NCBI GenBank assembly: GCA_030704615.1 | Contig: CM060732.1 | Location: 75,683,053-75,747,052 of the forward strand | Source: Takakia lepidozioides | Lineage: Eukaryota > Streptophyta > Takakiopsida > Takakiales > Takakiaceae | Reading direction: 5' to 3' | Length of the DNA stretch: 64,000 nt | Shown here: piece after piece, positions 48,855-60,130 of the stretch | How the letters are laid out: the number at the start of each line of letters is the position of its first letter | Numbering within the stretch: position 1 is the first letter of the stretch | Made by a program: the position numbers and the translations under genes | Notes under the pieces: model-generated | Seen by the model: only the letters and a program-made list of their open reading frames with translations | Told to the model about the DNA's origin: nothing | Database searches by the model: none

Positions 48855-49055
48855 GTACTCATAAGACTTTGTTTGCCATAGCGTTGTGGCCATAGACCCC
48901 GCGCCCAGTTTGGACGGAAACATATGGAAGAAGCACTACATTAGTGAGGGGATCACTCCAGTAGTGTAACTTACCACCGACAGAGAATATACTCATAAGA
49001 CGTTGTTTGCCGTAGCCTTGTGGCCATTGACCCCGCGCCCAGTTTGAGCGGGAAC
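48855..49055. repeat. Direct repeat of about 65 bases
   Basis: 48859-48921 and 48989-49051 share TACTCATAAGAC, TTGTTTGCC, CTTGTGGCCAT and GACCCCGCGCCCAGTTTG. The second copy forms the C-terminal codons of the LINE frame. Confidence 0.75.
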
Positions 49056-49850
49056 AAAAGGAACAGAACCTACCTCTGTCAGGGGCTGACGTTGGTAGTA
49101 AGACTTACCTTCATATATAGAATTAATCCAGGTTTTCCAGATATCCTCTAGAAATCCCTTCACACGAGCATCAATCTGCTGTGTGTGATTTGCCCAAAAA
49201 CTAGGCCTCAAGAGGGCCTGGGCTTTTGGCTCAGCCTCGAGACTTTCAAAGTTGGTAAACAGGGGTACAGGCACAATTCCCTTGATAGATTTGAAGAGAG
49301 CGTCTCTTTGGTGAGAGAACCCCGGACAGTGTATCAGAAAATGAATACTGTCTTCAGATTGCCCACACAATGGGCAATTGCACTCTCCCTTTCCTCTCTG
49401 CTTCTGTTTGCTGTTCAAAGGTAGGCTTCCTGCCCTGAGTTTAAATTTCAGTCTAGTGCCGAGAGTGGGTAGACCCTTGAGGTCATCCAAGATGTCCTCC
49501 CCCATGTCACTGACTGGAAACAAGTTCAGGGAAGTTTTCTGCCTAACTTCATTTTCATCAGACAATCTCATGGCAACAGACATGGCTTTGGACACTACAG
49601 CCTCTAAGTCAGATTTATCCAGCAGGGTCAAGACTTGCGGATCCAGGTCCAGGTCCTTGAGAATCTCTTCTACTCTCTTCTGCCAGGACTTAGCCTCTTT
49701 GACAGGGCGGTCCTGTTTCCAAGATATAGAGTCAATTAACTTAGGATATCTGGTGTTGGACATATGTTGCAGCTGACCCCACCATCTGACCTTGAATTCA
49801 TCTCGTCGGGAGCTTAAGGACGGAATGCCAAACTCACCCCGAACAGCCAC
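48993..49850 (-). mobile_element. LINE ORF2 C-terminal part with zf-RVT zinc-binding domain
   Basis: Open frame of 285 codons containing CNCPLCGQSEDSIHFLIHCPGF, the Cys/His cluster found after the reverse transcriptase in plant LINEs. Upstream are regions with KFKLRAGSLPLN and ISWKQDRPVKEAKSWQKRVEEIL that fit the linker between RT and zinc finger. The polymerase core (YxDD) and endonuclease are absent to the right. Confidence 0.75.
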
Positions 49851-49859
49851 AGAGAGAGA

Positions 49860-50424
49860 GAGGGAAAGAGAAGAGGTGGCATTAAATTCATAATACTACA
49901 AAATGCTATAGATATATCTTGGCGGTAAACATCACTATCAGAACAAGTTTTTACTAATCCCATATTTCTCACGTCCCACAAGAGCCACACACAGAAACGC
50001 TAACATTCTGCATCAACCTGTGTCCCCAAAAACCGCCAGCTGGAGAAAAGATAAACATACAGGTGTGTAGCCATGATGCTGCAAATGAAGGCTGGAAGTG
50101 CGAAGAGGAACTTGAGACCGATGATGCAGGCGCGTGTGGGGCTTGTAGAGTGGCATGCATGGTGCCAGCCCAGCTGCAAGCTGTGCCATTTCTTCTTCTG
50201 TCTTTCCTCTCCTTCTCTCCTTATGTTTTGGGATGTTGTTACAAGCAAGCGTAAGTGTGTTTCCTGTGGCTCCCACTCCCTGTTTGTTGATAGCGCAACA
50301 GAACCAACCCACAATTCATATCTCAAACAAAAGAAAGGAGTCAGCACTATATGCGTCTACAAATCATACAAAGTCCTCCCGATAGACTTTGCTTGCCCTC
50401 CAAATCATGAGAGAGAACGAAATG

Positions 50425-50464
<40 letters not shown>

Positions 50465-51480
50465 AGAGATTTGTCAAGTCCAAAGTCTGCGAGAGGACGA
50501 GGAGGGTCTGCATGCCGAAGCTACCTTCTTTCAGGTCTCCATGTCATCGGCCGCTACTACATTGTATCAAATGCAGGCAGAGCAACATAAATTTCCCGTT
50601 GTGTACAAAAGAATTCGTATGCAGAGAACCCAAAACTGAGTAGAGAATAAAATTCTCCTGAAAACAAGGACACGAACCACCAAATGGCATTATTATCTCC
50701 TTACTCCCAGTGCTGTGGAATTCCCTCCCCTTCCTCTCTCCTCCACCGCCCCAACTCCTTGTATCATGATTTCCAAGGTTTTGAAGATAGCTTCATTGTG
50801 CAGATTCTTGAGGACCAGAGGTAGACGTCAAATAGCTGCCTGATTAGGCATAAACCATTGCACCTTACGAGAGGTGGTAGGGTTTAGGCATACGTCACGT
50901 ACCGTTCCCATCCGAGACGAGTTGAAGAGTTCCAGTCTTGCAACATGAATCGGGGAAACCGTGAAAGGGAAAGGAGAATCAAAAGTGTGGGGGCAAACAA
51001 CTAGTCTGCAATGTCCCTTGACATATTTATTGTTGCTTCTGTCTCCAGTACCGCGCTGCAATAGGCACGTCGACAAGATCATAATCTAAGATATTCTCGG
51101 AAAATCTCGGCATTTGGTGGTGTTGACATGACAAGTGGCAGATGCTTTGCCACCTCCAGTCAGCAATCCAAATGGCATCTTCGTCACTCTACTCTGTGGG
51201 CCATGTGGTTGACCTCAATGTTGACCATATTGTAAATGTCTGATGATGAATCCACCTTGCAGCTACAAATCTTGTGGAGCTTGTGAAAACCGAGGAATTG
51301 CAGCAGGTCCGTGCTGTACTTACACATGGAAAAGCTCGCCCTGCGATATTCACCATCCCAAGTTCGATGTGTTTGAGGCGACATATACCTGTCCGAGTAG
51401 GCACGAGACTTTCTAAGCAAAATAAAATTCAAGAAGGTCCGAGAGAGGCTGGCAAATGAATTAATATTGAGGAAAACATA
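49860..51480. other. Intergenic, with a GA microsatellite at 50429-50463
   Basis: No gene recognised. The (GA)n run has about 17 units. Small open frames on both strands have no family signature. Confidence 0.5.
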
Positions 51481-51488
51481 ACTTGCCA

Positions 51489-51620
51489 GTAGGGTAGCCT
51501 GTGCCGTTGGCCCAAGTGTTTAGGGTCATGTAAGCCCAAGTGCAATCTCCTATGTCTAGGCTCAAGTATGACCTCCAAGGTAGCCTGTGCCGTTGGCCCA
51601 AGTGTCCACTGTCAAGTGCA
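51489..51620 (-). repeat. Dispersed repeat, inverted relative to 54.5-55.1 kb
   Basis: Two copies of GTAGCCTGTGCCGTTGGCCC followed by AAGTGT, about 90 bases apart. The reverse complement matches 55060-55140 (GGGCCAACGGCACAGGCTAC) and the adjacent GATTGCACTTGGACTTA words. Confidence 0.75.
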
Positions 51621-51624
51621 TTAG

Positions 51625-52975
51625 GGCCTCGGCGCAAAGGGTGCTGGCGATAGTTTACTTTCGGAAGTTTTTTAAAGTGTGTAGGAGACGAGAGGTTGGG
51701 CGCCGGTTGGAGGAGGTAGGTCCCCGCGAGGGCCGCACAGCCAGGTAAGGGGATAACTTGAAGATGTAGGCATTCAAGTAGACGCCCTCCACATCCTCCA
51801 TTTCTAAACATCAGTAATCTGCTTTTTCAGGAAATGACACCGGAGCATTAGTAATCTGTTTTTTCACGAGGCAGACCAGCTCAGAACAATGACAACTGCC
51901 GACGCTATGTTCGTACTTGTACATGGAAAAAATATAAGTTTGGTACCAAAAAATCACAGTTTCATGTGCTTTGTATTTTGAGACACGCTGTTCTAGTAGC
52001 ACAGTCAAGCCACAGATATTGGAGCTTGAGCCTTGAAGTGGCCTGACCTGTAACTAATAGCTATCCAAGTTGTTTGTTTCCACATATCCCATCTGTAGCA
52101 CATAAAATCAACACATTAATCATTTGCAGATGCAAGTGGGTACTGTGGAGGGAACACTATACGGTCACTGACAACTTTCTTCCTCATGGAACAACTTATG
52201 GAACATGATGTGATCATCAAGTTGCGAGCCATTGGACTGTTTGCGGTGGTGACTTGGTTCTTCTTCCGCTGGAAACAGCTCTTTGTAGATGACCTCATTT
52301 TACAACATGACCAGTTGAATCTTTTCTAACTATGAAGACCTTGTCCTGCTGGAGACAATCCGGCCACAAGAAATTAGACCTCCTATAAGCCAGATTCTTA
52401 AGCATTAGAAAGGCTACGATCTGATTGTCTACCAAAAAAACAACTCCATTTAAAACACTGAACAAGACCAAAATGTCCTTATCTGCTAGTGCACTCATCC
52501 ACCCGCCCACATTCTCTCTATATCTCCTCTGTTCTTGATTATATTTCTGCCTCATGGGTCAATGGCCACAAGATAATTAGTAACAAAAATTTACACTATA
52601 TCTGCTATTAAGATCTACCTTGTCGTGCACCTAAGCATCGTGCCACAACATACATCGTTGTCCACCACACATTCCAAGCACACAATCCTAGAAAGCTATA
52701 CCACAATGATAATGAAAGTGAACACAATGGAAACACTCCACTCATGAATCCACTCATCACATAAACTAAGTCAAGTTAATGGCACCTTTGCTAAGGGAAT
52801 CCACCCTACAAAGCCCTCACCACACTCCCTAGAGCTATGGAGGTGAGAGATGCTCATGGAGGCTCAACTACAAGGAGATGAGCTCTCCTCCACACTCACA
52901 AGGGGAAAATCCATCCCCATGTCCCAAGTGAGGCTTGACACCTCACTTGGCATGTGAGACCACAATGTGACTAAA
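51625..52975. other. No gene recognised; small hairpin near 52925
   Basis: CCAAGTGAGG and CCTCACTTGG form a perfect 10-base stem around 52926-52951. Open frames here are short and unrelated to known families. Confidence 0.4.
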
Positions 52976-53095
52976 CGAAATATGGTGTCGTGGAATGCGA
53001 TGATCGCAGGATATGCCCAGCATGGTTGTCATAGGGAGGTCCTCCAACTATTTGAAAGAATGTAAAAGAACGGCTTAAAGCCGGACAGTATCACC
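52975..53095 (+). pseudogene. PPR motif relic
   Basis: About 120 bases translating to TKRNMVSWNAMIAGYAQHGCHREVLQLFERM, a stop, then NGLKPDSIT. This is closest to the last PPR block of locus 2, including its HREALQLFERM variant, so it is a fragment copied from that branch of the family. Confidence 0.85.
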
Positions 53096-53401
53096 AAAAA
53101 TCAATATGAGTCTTAATGTGAGCTGCATATTCCATCCGGTGACGCTAGTTGACATCCAAATCATCAGACTTGGGAAGGGAACTTCCATTTTTCAGGAAGT
53201 AGATCCTTCTAGGAGACTCGAGATCAGTCCAAGATAGGGGAGCAGAGAAATGCCGTTCTTGACCCAGGAGAGGTCGAAAGTTTGAAGTGCTCAGCTTTGA
53301 CCTTATCCAAGATGAGCACCTGCAAGCTTAAGCAGTTGCCAACAAAGAAATCCAAGCTTTCCTCCTCTCAGTCACCAAATCTGAATATATGTGAAACATA
53401 A

Positions 53402-53735
53402 TCAGACTGATGTTGGGGTGCTTCCCCTCAAACAGAGAGCACACCTAGCCTTCCAAATTTGCCAAAGAGAATGTGATCCAAGACAAGACCACACAAAGCA
53501 AGAAGGGACAGAATTTCTTCGAGGAATCCAAATTAAGGAAAATGAAAGAGGAAGAGAGAAGAGGAAGAGAGAGCAAATTGGCATAGAACTGAGAGATCAG
53601 TCTCCAGATTGCACTGGCAATGGGGCATAGCACAAGGAAAGGCTCAATCAATTCAGGAATGTTCCGGGAGTAGCATGGACAAGTGAAGATTTGGTTGCAG
53701 GGATAGATTTGGTTGTAGAAACTTTCTAATTTCAA
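53402..53735 (-). mobile_element. LINE zf-RVT fragment
   Basis: The frame contains FTCPCYSRNIPELIEP, then CPIASAIWRLISQFY, the zinc-binding end of a plant LINE ORF2 in a different subfamily from 48.99-49.85 kb. One His of the cluster is replaced (IEPF). Confidence 0.55.
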
Positions 53736-53739
53736 CTAT

Positions 53740-53940
53740 AGTATAAGATTCCAATTGTATAGGATTTAAGATTCTTAGCGGTGGTTATTTTTTCCACCTT
53801 CTGCTTACATGCTTCAATTTTCATTCGGATGTTTCACTGCTCTGAGCTGTAGCTCCTGTAGACCTTTGTTACTTGGCCTTGTACCTTTTTTAATATGATT
53901 TACAAGGGCCTTTGTCCCCTTCGTCTCGAAAACGAGAGGT
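53740..53940 (+). repeat. Possible LINE 3' tail
   Basis: TTTTTTAATATGATTTACAAGGGCC, with a Phe/Pro-like pyrimidine pattern before it, resembles 24772-24820. Confidence 0.35.
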
Positions 53941-53944
53941 GCAG

Positions 53945-54520
53945 ATTTTGTGAAAATTAGACCGGGTGTGCCATTGGAGGTATTGTTATCTTTCCCCACC
54001 TCCCCTGATAATAAAAAACATCATAGGGCCTCTGACAAAAATAAAAAATCCTTATCAACTAGTACCATGGGCCTATTATGTTTTTTTTTTTTTTTTTTTA
54101 TTGGCTCCTCTTTATTCTAAAGTGGAGACTCGGCATCAGTGTCATGTACCTTCCCAGATGTCACCTCATCTCCTCCTCTTGTTTGTTGAGAACTTGTTCC
54201 CGATGTGCCTTCTCCAGATAACACCTCTCTCAGGTTATCAATATATGAAGCGAGACGTTTGTTTTGTTTTGTTTTGTTTGTTTTGTAGATTTGAGATGTC
54301 CCAAACTGCGGGGCCCACCTTGAGTGCTTGGTACCATTGGAAAGCCCTCGACGAGGAGGGGTGCACGGGCTTGGTCTCAAGATTTTTGGACCTACGGTGT
54401 GGGAGATGTGGAATTCCAAGTACTTTTGGTCGCTGGAAATTCATAAAAAATAGTAAAAATGTCAAAGTGGGCATTCCTTGTATAATGGTTGGTCATAGGC
54501 TCTCTGGAAAAAAAAATGAT
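53945..54520. other. Spacer with poly-T and TTTTG runs
   Basis: A T run of about 18 at 54081-54099 and five TTTTG units at 54262-54292. A 185-codon frame spans it without recognisable motifs. Confidence 0.4.
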
Positions 54521-54523
54521 TAG

Positions 54524-55145
54524 ATATGGGATTGCACTTGGACTTACATGACATTGGACACTTCGGCCTGTACATGGGAGATGCACTTACGATACATGAA
54601 TAAAAGATTGCATTTGGGCTTAGATTTCAATTCTTCACACATGGGCCTTGACATAGGAGATGCTACTTGAATACATAGGGGATTGCACTTGGACGTAGAT
54701 TTCAATTCTTAACACATTGGCCAATGGCGCAGACTACCCTAAAGCCTAGATCTCCCAAAGAAAATAAAAAAATATGACACCTCCCGAAGGAAGCGTAACT
54801 TATGGAGTCACTTCACCCCGAAGGGCTATTGCCTTCCGCTAGGAAGGTGGACACCTTCATGACACACTAGACCGTGGTTTGAACCCACAACCACATCCAA
54901 CATGGTATGTGCCCATTACCACTGGGCTACATGCTGGTTGTTTAGATCTCCCAAACAAGAGTGTCTCTCGATACATAGGGATTGCACTTGGACTTAGATT
55001 TCAATTCTTAACACATGGGCAAATGGCACAGCCCTAAGCCTAGATCTCCCAATCAGGAAGGTCTCTAGATACATAGGGGATTGCACTTGGACTTAGATGA
55101 CACTGGACACTTGGGCCAACGGCACAGGCTACCCTAGTATCTTTG
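54524..55145. repeat. Diverged tandem repeats of the GATTGCACTTGGACTTAGAT family, interrupted by a SINE
   Basis: At least five copies of GGGATTGCACTTGGACTTAGAT with the following TTTCAATTCTTAACACATGG or GACACTGGACACTTGGGCC. Periods are irregular (about 80-120 bases). The array is split by the tRNA-like element at 54776-54940. An inverted copy lies at 51.5 kb. Confidence 0.75.
54776..54940 (-). mobile_element. tRNA-derived SINE
   Basis: On the minus strand an A box TAGCCCAGTGG (54919-54929) and a B box GGTTCAAACC (54876-54885) are spaced as in a tRNA gene, with a short body extending to about 54776. The element sits inside the tandem repeat array, so it inserted there later. No intact tRNA cloverleaf is expected. 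Confidence 0.65.
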
Positions 55146-55149
55146 ATAT

Positions 55150-55950
55150 TAAATAATTAGGGCTTCGCGTCGCTCCGCACTACTAGCAACGAATTCTGAG
55201 AACTACATTCTATTTGCACAAAAAAAGGTGGGTCTCCGTATTTTATTGTTTGAGGGGAGTTGACATTGATAAATGTTTTCTTCAAACTCAAGAATTGGTT
55301 TCTTCAAACTCAATTCAACTTTCAATTAGAACACAGTTTGTTCAAAGATTTACCAAACTAGGGTTTTAATGTAATCGGTATTTGCGCTCAACAGCATGTG
55401 CCGAAGAAAACCCAATGCCAAAGCATAGTACCTGCCATTGTGAATACCCTACCTTTATTTTTTGGCTAACATACCAGCCCTGATTGAGTGTCTATGGTAA
55501 GCTAGGAGCACAATAGCTAACTCGGCACCATTTTGACCTTATGCTTTGGACTATTTTCTAAGATTTCCACCATGCAACCAAACTGAGATGTGTTGGGGCT
55601 CAGAATGTACAGTCAACAACAGTTCTCTGCAACTGTTGTCCACGCTATCCACTTGATAGCAAAGTTCCTCCCACCCAACACCGAAGGCAGTCATGGGATT
55701 TCCACAGACAAAGGTATGAAATTCAGCTTAGAAGTTCCAGTGCTGACATTCAACAAGAGAGTGGTGATAGCATGCAACATGCAGTGCTATACCTAAAAGC
55801 ACTAACTGTTAAAGATTTACACAGTCCGTCATAATTTATGACGTCTCAAACTCTGAATTAGGTGAGAAATAGTCAAGAAAGGGAAAGTATGGCACCCGGT
55901 TGTGAACCATGTAAATGAGGAAGGGCATACAAGAGCCAACCCTGTACTTG
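55150..55950. other. No gene recognised
   Basis: AT-rich spacer. A 68-codon frame at 55590-55796 has no family signature. Confidence 0.4.
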
Positions 55951-55954
55951 TCGT

Positions 55955-56382
55955 GCAATGGCATGTGGCAGATATGCATTGGCATGTCATTGCACTCCAT
56001 GAGACCACGTCTTGCTCAGCCATATTGTTGAATACTAGACATGTCTCCCATACATGTCTGCAACAAGGGCAGTCTCCATATTGATATATGACGGAATTCC
56101 AGCTTTGATAATGTCAGCATGGATCTCTTTGCCCTTCTCCAGGGCCACCATGCTGGCACAAGCATTGAGAACACAAATGAATATGACCCTGTCGGGCATC
56201 ACACCTTCCTGTTGGATTCTATCATAGATTTTAACGGCCTCTGTGCCACAACCCTGCTGGGCATATCCTGCTATCATGACGCTCCAGGAAACCACATCCC
56301 GTTCAACCATTTTGTCAAATACTTTCAGTGCATCCTTCATGCTCCCACGTTTGGAGAGCAGCTGCGGCGTGAGCGCGCTCAC
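55955..56382 (-). pseudogene. PPR gene fragment
   Basis: Aligns with one and a half PLS blocks: DALKVFDKMVERDVVSWSVMIAGYAQQGCG, VLNACASMVALEKGKEIHADIIKAGI, then, after a deletion within the MYAKCGS segment (ADMYGRHV), VFNNMAEQDVVSWSAM. Both ends stop abruptly. It is more diverged from loci 1-5 than they are from each other. Confidence 0.85.
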
Positions 56383-56384
56383 GC

Positions 56385-56980
56385 TTAGCGCACTAAGTGT
56401 GAGCAGATTCCACTAATCGTGAGCAGATTCCCTTAAGTGTGAGCAGAAGTTAAGCGTGAGCAGAAAGTGGAAGTGGAGCATATAACCGTGGAAGAAGCAG
56501 GGCCTATTGTCGTTGACGCAAACTTATGCCTATTGGAGGTTTTACATGCCATGATGGGACCGAAGGCGCCGACCTCCATGCCAGAAAATGTGGGATGAAT
56601 GTGTACGAAGAACTTATCGATGAAGTAAGCAAGTATGAATGGGTTTAGGGAAATGGATGAATGTAGGATGGATGTTGGATGACAAAGGGTGGATGAATGT
56701 AGCACGAATGAATAGATTGCAAGAAAACATTCATGACCTTCATCATTTTCATAACAGTCATGGAGTATCATCTCATTCATTCATCTAATAGAAAGTGAAT
56801 ACTTATGCAATTTTGCAAAACAATCATTGATCTCATTAAGAAAGTGTTTCCATTATGCAACACTAAGCCAGATACAAGTCGACCTGGTTGGAACCCATCT
56901 CCAAAGTCCGATACACCCAGATTTGAGTAACAATTACAAGGAGGGCAAACGGGTAGAGTTGTAATGCAAATCCAGAATAC
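56385..56980. repeat. GTGAGCAG cluster and AT-rich spacer
   Basis: Four GTGAGCAGA words at 56397-56464 separated by 20-30 bases (period irregular), followed by sequence without genes. The same word in opposite orientation clusters at 27.06-27.2 kb. Confidence 0.5.
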
Positions 56981-56983
56981 ATC

Positions 56984-57698
56984 TCAATTTGTACCCGAAG
57001 TATCTCGTTGTAGCAGTATGTGAACGTCGTTGGGTCCAATCGTACATTGGTGAATGTACGTATCTCGTTTTGGATCGCAAAACATTCTCCGAATATAGAT
57101 GTAGTACAAATGCTTGCACTGGACAAATTTGACTCTCTTGCCAAGAGAATTTGAGAGCGTGTTCTGAAAGTCCGGACAAGTGCAATTAGGGAAATCGCCA
57201 ATAGTAATGTCATAGGTCCGGTCATGAACAACTGATCCAGAGGTCGCCGTGGTGTACACCCGCCCATACCCTGGCAAGGGAACATTCACAATTTGGGTGA
57301 CGCAACACTGCAGGGTTCTAGCAGACTCCATCTTGCACTCATTGTCTGCACCAGCCTCAACCAAACGTACCGCTTTTCCATCCCTTTTTGTGGGCCTATC
57401 ATTTCCATGTGGAAGGGAAAGCCATTGGGTCAACTGGTGTTACGATAGGAGGGGCTCTCGGAAGGCGAAACCCGGCCTCCTCCAACATGTCAATCTCCAG
57501 TTTGGACAGTGCAGTTCCAAACTGCACTGGCCACACGGCTGGAATTTGAGGCTTCATTATCACAGATTCCCGAACAGTCCCCATGACACAGCGCACAATG
57601 TCATTCGGGCAGAACCAAAACTTGTGAGGCCTAGACTCCCGCGACTGGTAATGCTTGAACAAGCCGGTGAACGTCGGGGCAGGAGTTCCGCAAGTCAC
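56984..57698 (-). pseudogene. SWIM zinc-finger protein fragment, frameshifted
   Basis: Two overlapping frames. 57399-57698 reads FWFCPNDIVRCVMGTVRES and KLEIDMLEEAGFRLP. 56984-57433 reads DITIGDFPNCTCPDFQ, then VQCKHLYYIY, a SWIM motif of the form CxC(n)CxH. SWIM domains occur in MULE/FAR1-type transposases and in several nuclear proteins. No transposase catalytic domain is visible. The frame change lies near 57420. A transposon-derived gene remnant is most likely. Confidence 0.6.
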
Positions 57699-57940
57699 TT
57701 TGGAAATTTGGGACTTGCACTTCTAGAACGAGGGGGCCCTTATAACGGCACATTTGACTTTTGATCCATGGGGAGTCCGTTCGATATGCCACATTGCGTC
57801 TGTATAGTCTCACTCCTCTACCGGCATCGTGTTCTCCCCTTCACCGGGGACTGTGGTGATTGGAGACTCCTGAGGGAATGAAGGCAAAGAGGACTCCCCC
57901 ACAAAGGGGGTGGCACCCATGAAAGTCACTACTACGTTTG

Positions 57941-57965
57941 GTGGGGGGGGGGGGGGGGGGGGGGT
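57941..57965. repeat. Poly-G run of about 20
   Basis: A run of G in the + strand, interrupted at most once, at the left edge of the GC-rich minisatellite. Length is likely to be uncertain in any assembly. Confidence 0.85.
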
Positions 57966-57969
57966 AAGC

Positions 57970-58620
57970 GATGCCTCAGCGACCTCCAAACGTTGCGCCT
58001 AACGACGAAAATACACTACAGCGCCCAGGGCGCGCCGGGGACAAATTGCGACGTCGGGAAGTCGCCGCCACGTCGCTCCCGGAACGTCGCAGATTAGCGA
58101 CCTAAGGGAATCGCTAATCCCCCGGGTCCACCTAGCCACGACCAGCGACGGCCAAAAGACGTCGCCCCTCCGGGGCGTCGCAATATGGTGACTCCCAGGA
58201 GTCGCAACAAAGGGCAGGGATGGGGGTCCATCCCTTCCCCTGCGTCATGGGGCAGTCGCAAGGACGTCGCCCATTCCCAGAATTAACCACGCGCTGGTGT
58301 CGCCAAAACGTCGCAGCCTGACGACGCCCGGGAATCGCCATGACGTCGCCGCCATTTGGGGGCGTCGCTAGACCCCCATGGGTAAGGAGGTTCTGTAGCG
58401 ACGTCCGGGAATCGCAGGGACGTCGCAGCCCTCGGGGCCGTCGCTAGCTCCATGGGAGGGCACGTTCATGTGCGACTCCCTGGAGTCGCAACAACGTCGC
58501 AGCCCCTTCGTTGCGTCGCTAGCTCCATGTTGGCGTTGTTCTGTTGCGACGACGGGGAATTGCAACGGCGTCGCTGGTCGCACCCGGCCGTCGCGCCGGC
58601 GTCGCTGGGTGGGAGGGTAG
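57970..58620. repeat. GTCGC-rich degenerate minisatellite
   Basis: About 650 bases containing more than twenty GTCGC or GCGAC words, with a higher-order unit of about 130 bases (GGGAATCGC, GACGTCGCAGCC, GTCGCTAGCTCCATG) best preserved between 58390 and 58600. Many units are self-complementary, such as TGCGACTCCCTGGAGTCGCA. It is rich in CpG in an otherwise AT-leaning region. Confidence 0.75.
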
Positions 58621-58712
58621 CCAGCTGGTATTTGGGGTGGGGTTTTGGGGTTTTTTTTTTCGTTTTGGGGGGTGGGGTTGGGGTTTTCTTGGGGGTTGGG
58701 GTGTGCCTCGTG
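58621..58712 (+). repeat. G/T-rich tract with quadruplex potential
   Basis: About ten runs of four or more G separated by T-rich spacers. This exceeds the four G-runs needed for a G-quadruplex. It is not the plant telomere repeat TTTAGGG. Confidence 0.75.
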
Positions 58713-58744
58713 CTTGCATGAAATGCATGCATTCTAATCTATAA

Positions 58745-58862
58745 GAGGTCCATGGTTGCATCGTCAAAGCTGGAATTGTGGCAGATGTCATTCTGAACAA
58801 TACCCTTGTGGACAGGGAGTGTTCAACAATATGGCTGAGCGAAGGATAGAGTGTAATGACTG
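58745..58862 (+). pseudogene. PPR relic with internal deletion
   Basis: Encodes EVHGCIVKAGIVADVILNNTLVDR and then, after loss of the MYAKCGS segment, ECSTIWLSEG in a shifted frame (corresponding to VFNNMAER). It is directly followed by the duplicated 5' leader of the PPR family. Confidence 0.8.
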
Positions 58863-58863
58863 C

Positions 58864-59945
58864 TAATGAAGGTACCTTCTTCAATTTCACCTTGTTTTCC
58901 CCTCTTATCATAACCGCCCCTAATTATTCATGTCTGAATTCTACAAGTTAGCTAGTTGAGTGAAGCTTTGATAGTTTGGAGTGACTTTGACATGATTCTG
59001 CTAATGTGACAACAGGAAAGTATCACAAACAGGTAACACAGACAAGGAGAAGTTGTGGAATGAATACTTTTCTGACCCCAGTCAATGGTGGGGACAATCG
59101 AGGCAAAAAGGTGAATGTTTGTTGGATTATAGAGAGTAGCAGATGCAATTGAGCGTAGGAACTAGTGTGATAAGTTGAGTTGGGTGCTTCCTAGAACAAG
59201 TCTAGGCTGTCATCGTCAACTGCTAGCAACAAGGCAAGGTTGTATGCATGATTCGTGCGAGGCATGGATAGCTGAAGGAGCAAGGATAGAGTGTGGGAGC
59301 AGATTCACCCAAGAGGGCCGGAAGCTCCAGATTAACTATGAAGCTACAAGAAACCTGCATGGGTAGATGGTCAACTGGCAGCAACGACACAATTGATAAA
59401 ATCAGACATTGTTAATGAAGGCATCTTCTTCAGCACATTTCACCCTGTTTTTCCCTGTTATCAGAATCGGCCCAAAATTTCCATGTTGAATCTGCAAGTT
59501 AGCTGGTTGAGTGAATCTAGTTTGGAGTGACTTTGACATGATACTGCTATGTGACAACAGGAAAGTATCAAAAAACAAGTAACAGACATGAGGAGAAGCT
59601 GTGGAATGAATACTTTTCTGCCCCCAGTCAATGATGGGACAACCGAGGCAAAAAGGTGAATGCCTGCTACATTTCAGAGAGTAGCAGACGCAATTGAGCA
59701 TAGGAACTAGTGTGATAAGCTGAGTTGGGTGTTTCCTAGAACAAATGTAGGTTGTCATTGTCAGCTACTAGCAACAAGGCAAGGATGAATGCATGATTTG
59801 TGCAGGGGGCATGGATAGCTGAAGGAGCAGGGATAGAGTGTGGTCCAGATTCATCTTAGAGGGCCAAATTTCAAGCACAAAATTACCTATGATTCCCTGT
59901 GGATCAATAACTACAAGAAACCTCCATGGGTAGATGGTCTATTCC
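58864..59945 (+). repeat. Tandem duplication of the PPR 5' leader (PDF exon C, intron, start of exon D)
   Basis: Copy 1 is 58864-59410 and copy 2 is 59413-59945. Each contains the intron before exon C, a PDF exon C relic (copy 1 about 59018-59112, NEYFSDPSQWWGQ-like with a one-base loss; copy 2 about 59562-59656, with TGA for the first Trp of WWDNR), the following intron and the first 90-110 bases of exon D (HPRGP, then KPAWVDGQL-like). No PPR body follows either copy. Confidence 0.7.
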
Positions 59946-60130
59946 GTGGAACTCACTGAAGTCTTGCATTATAAGGATTAGAACTGCTTGGCAGCTTACT
60001 TGCACGAACCGTGAATTTGCTGCTGATTCAGTATTGTGGCAACCAAGATCGTTTCCATGCCCAGCTACGCTTGACTTTCACCCTGTCATTGCTATGTTTG
60101 TTGCTAAGTGGACCCTGATGTTGGTGTCTG

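Noticed and set aside
57970-58620. Possible CRISPR-like array because of regular short motifs
   Set aside because: Units are degenerate, vary in spacing and contain no unique spacers; this is plant nuclear DNA.
58621-58712. Interstitial telomere sequence
   Set aside because: The G/T runs do not contain the plant repeat TTTAGGG or a regular 7-base period.
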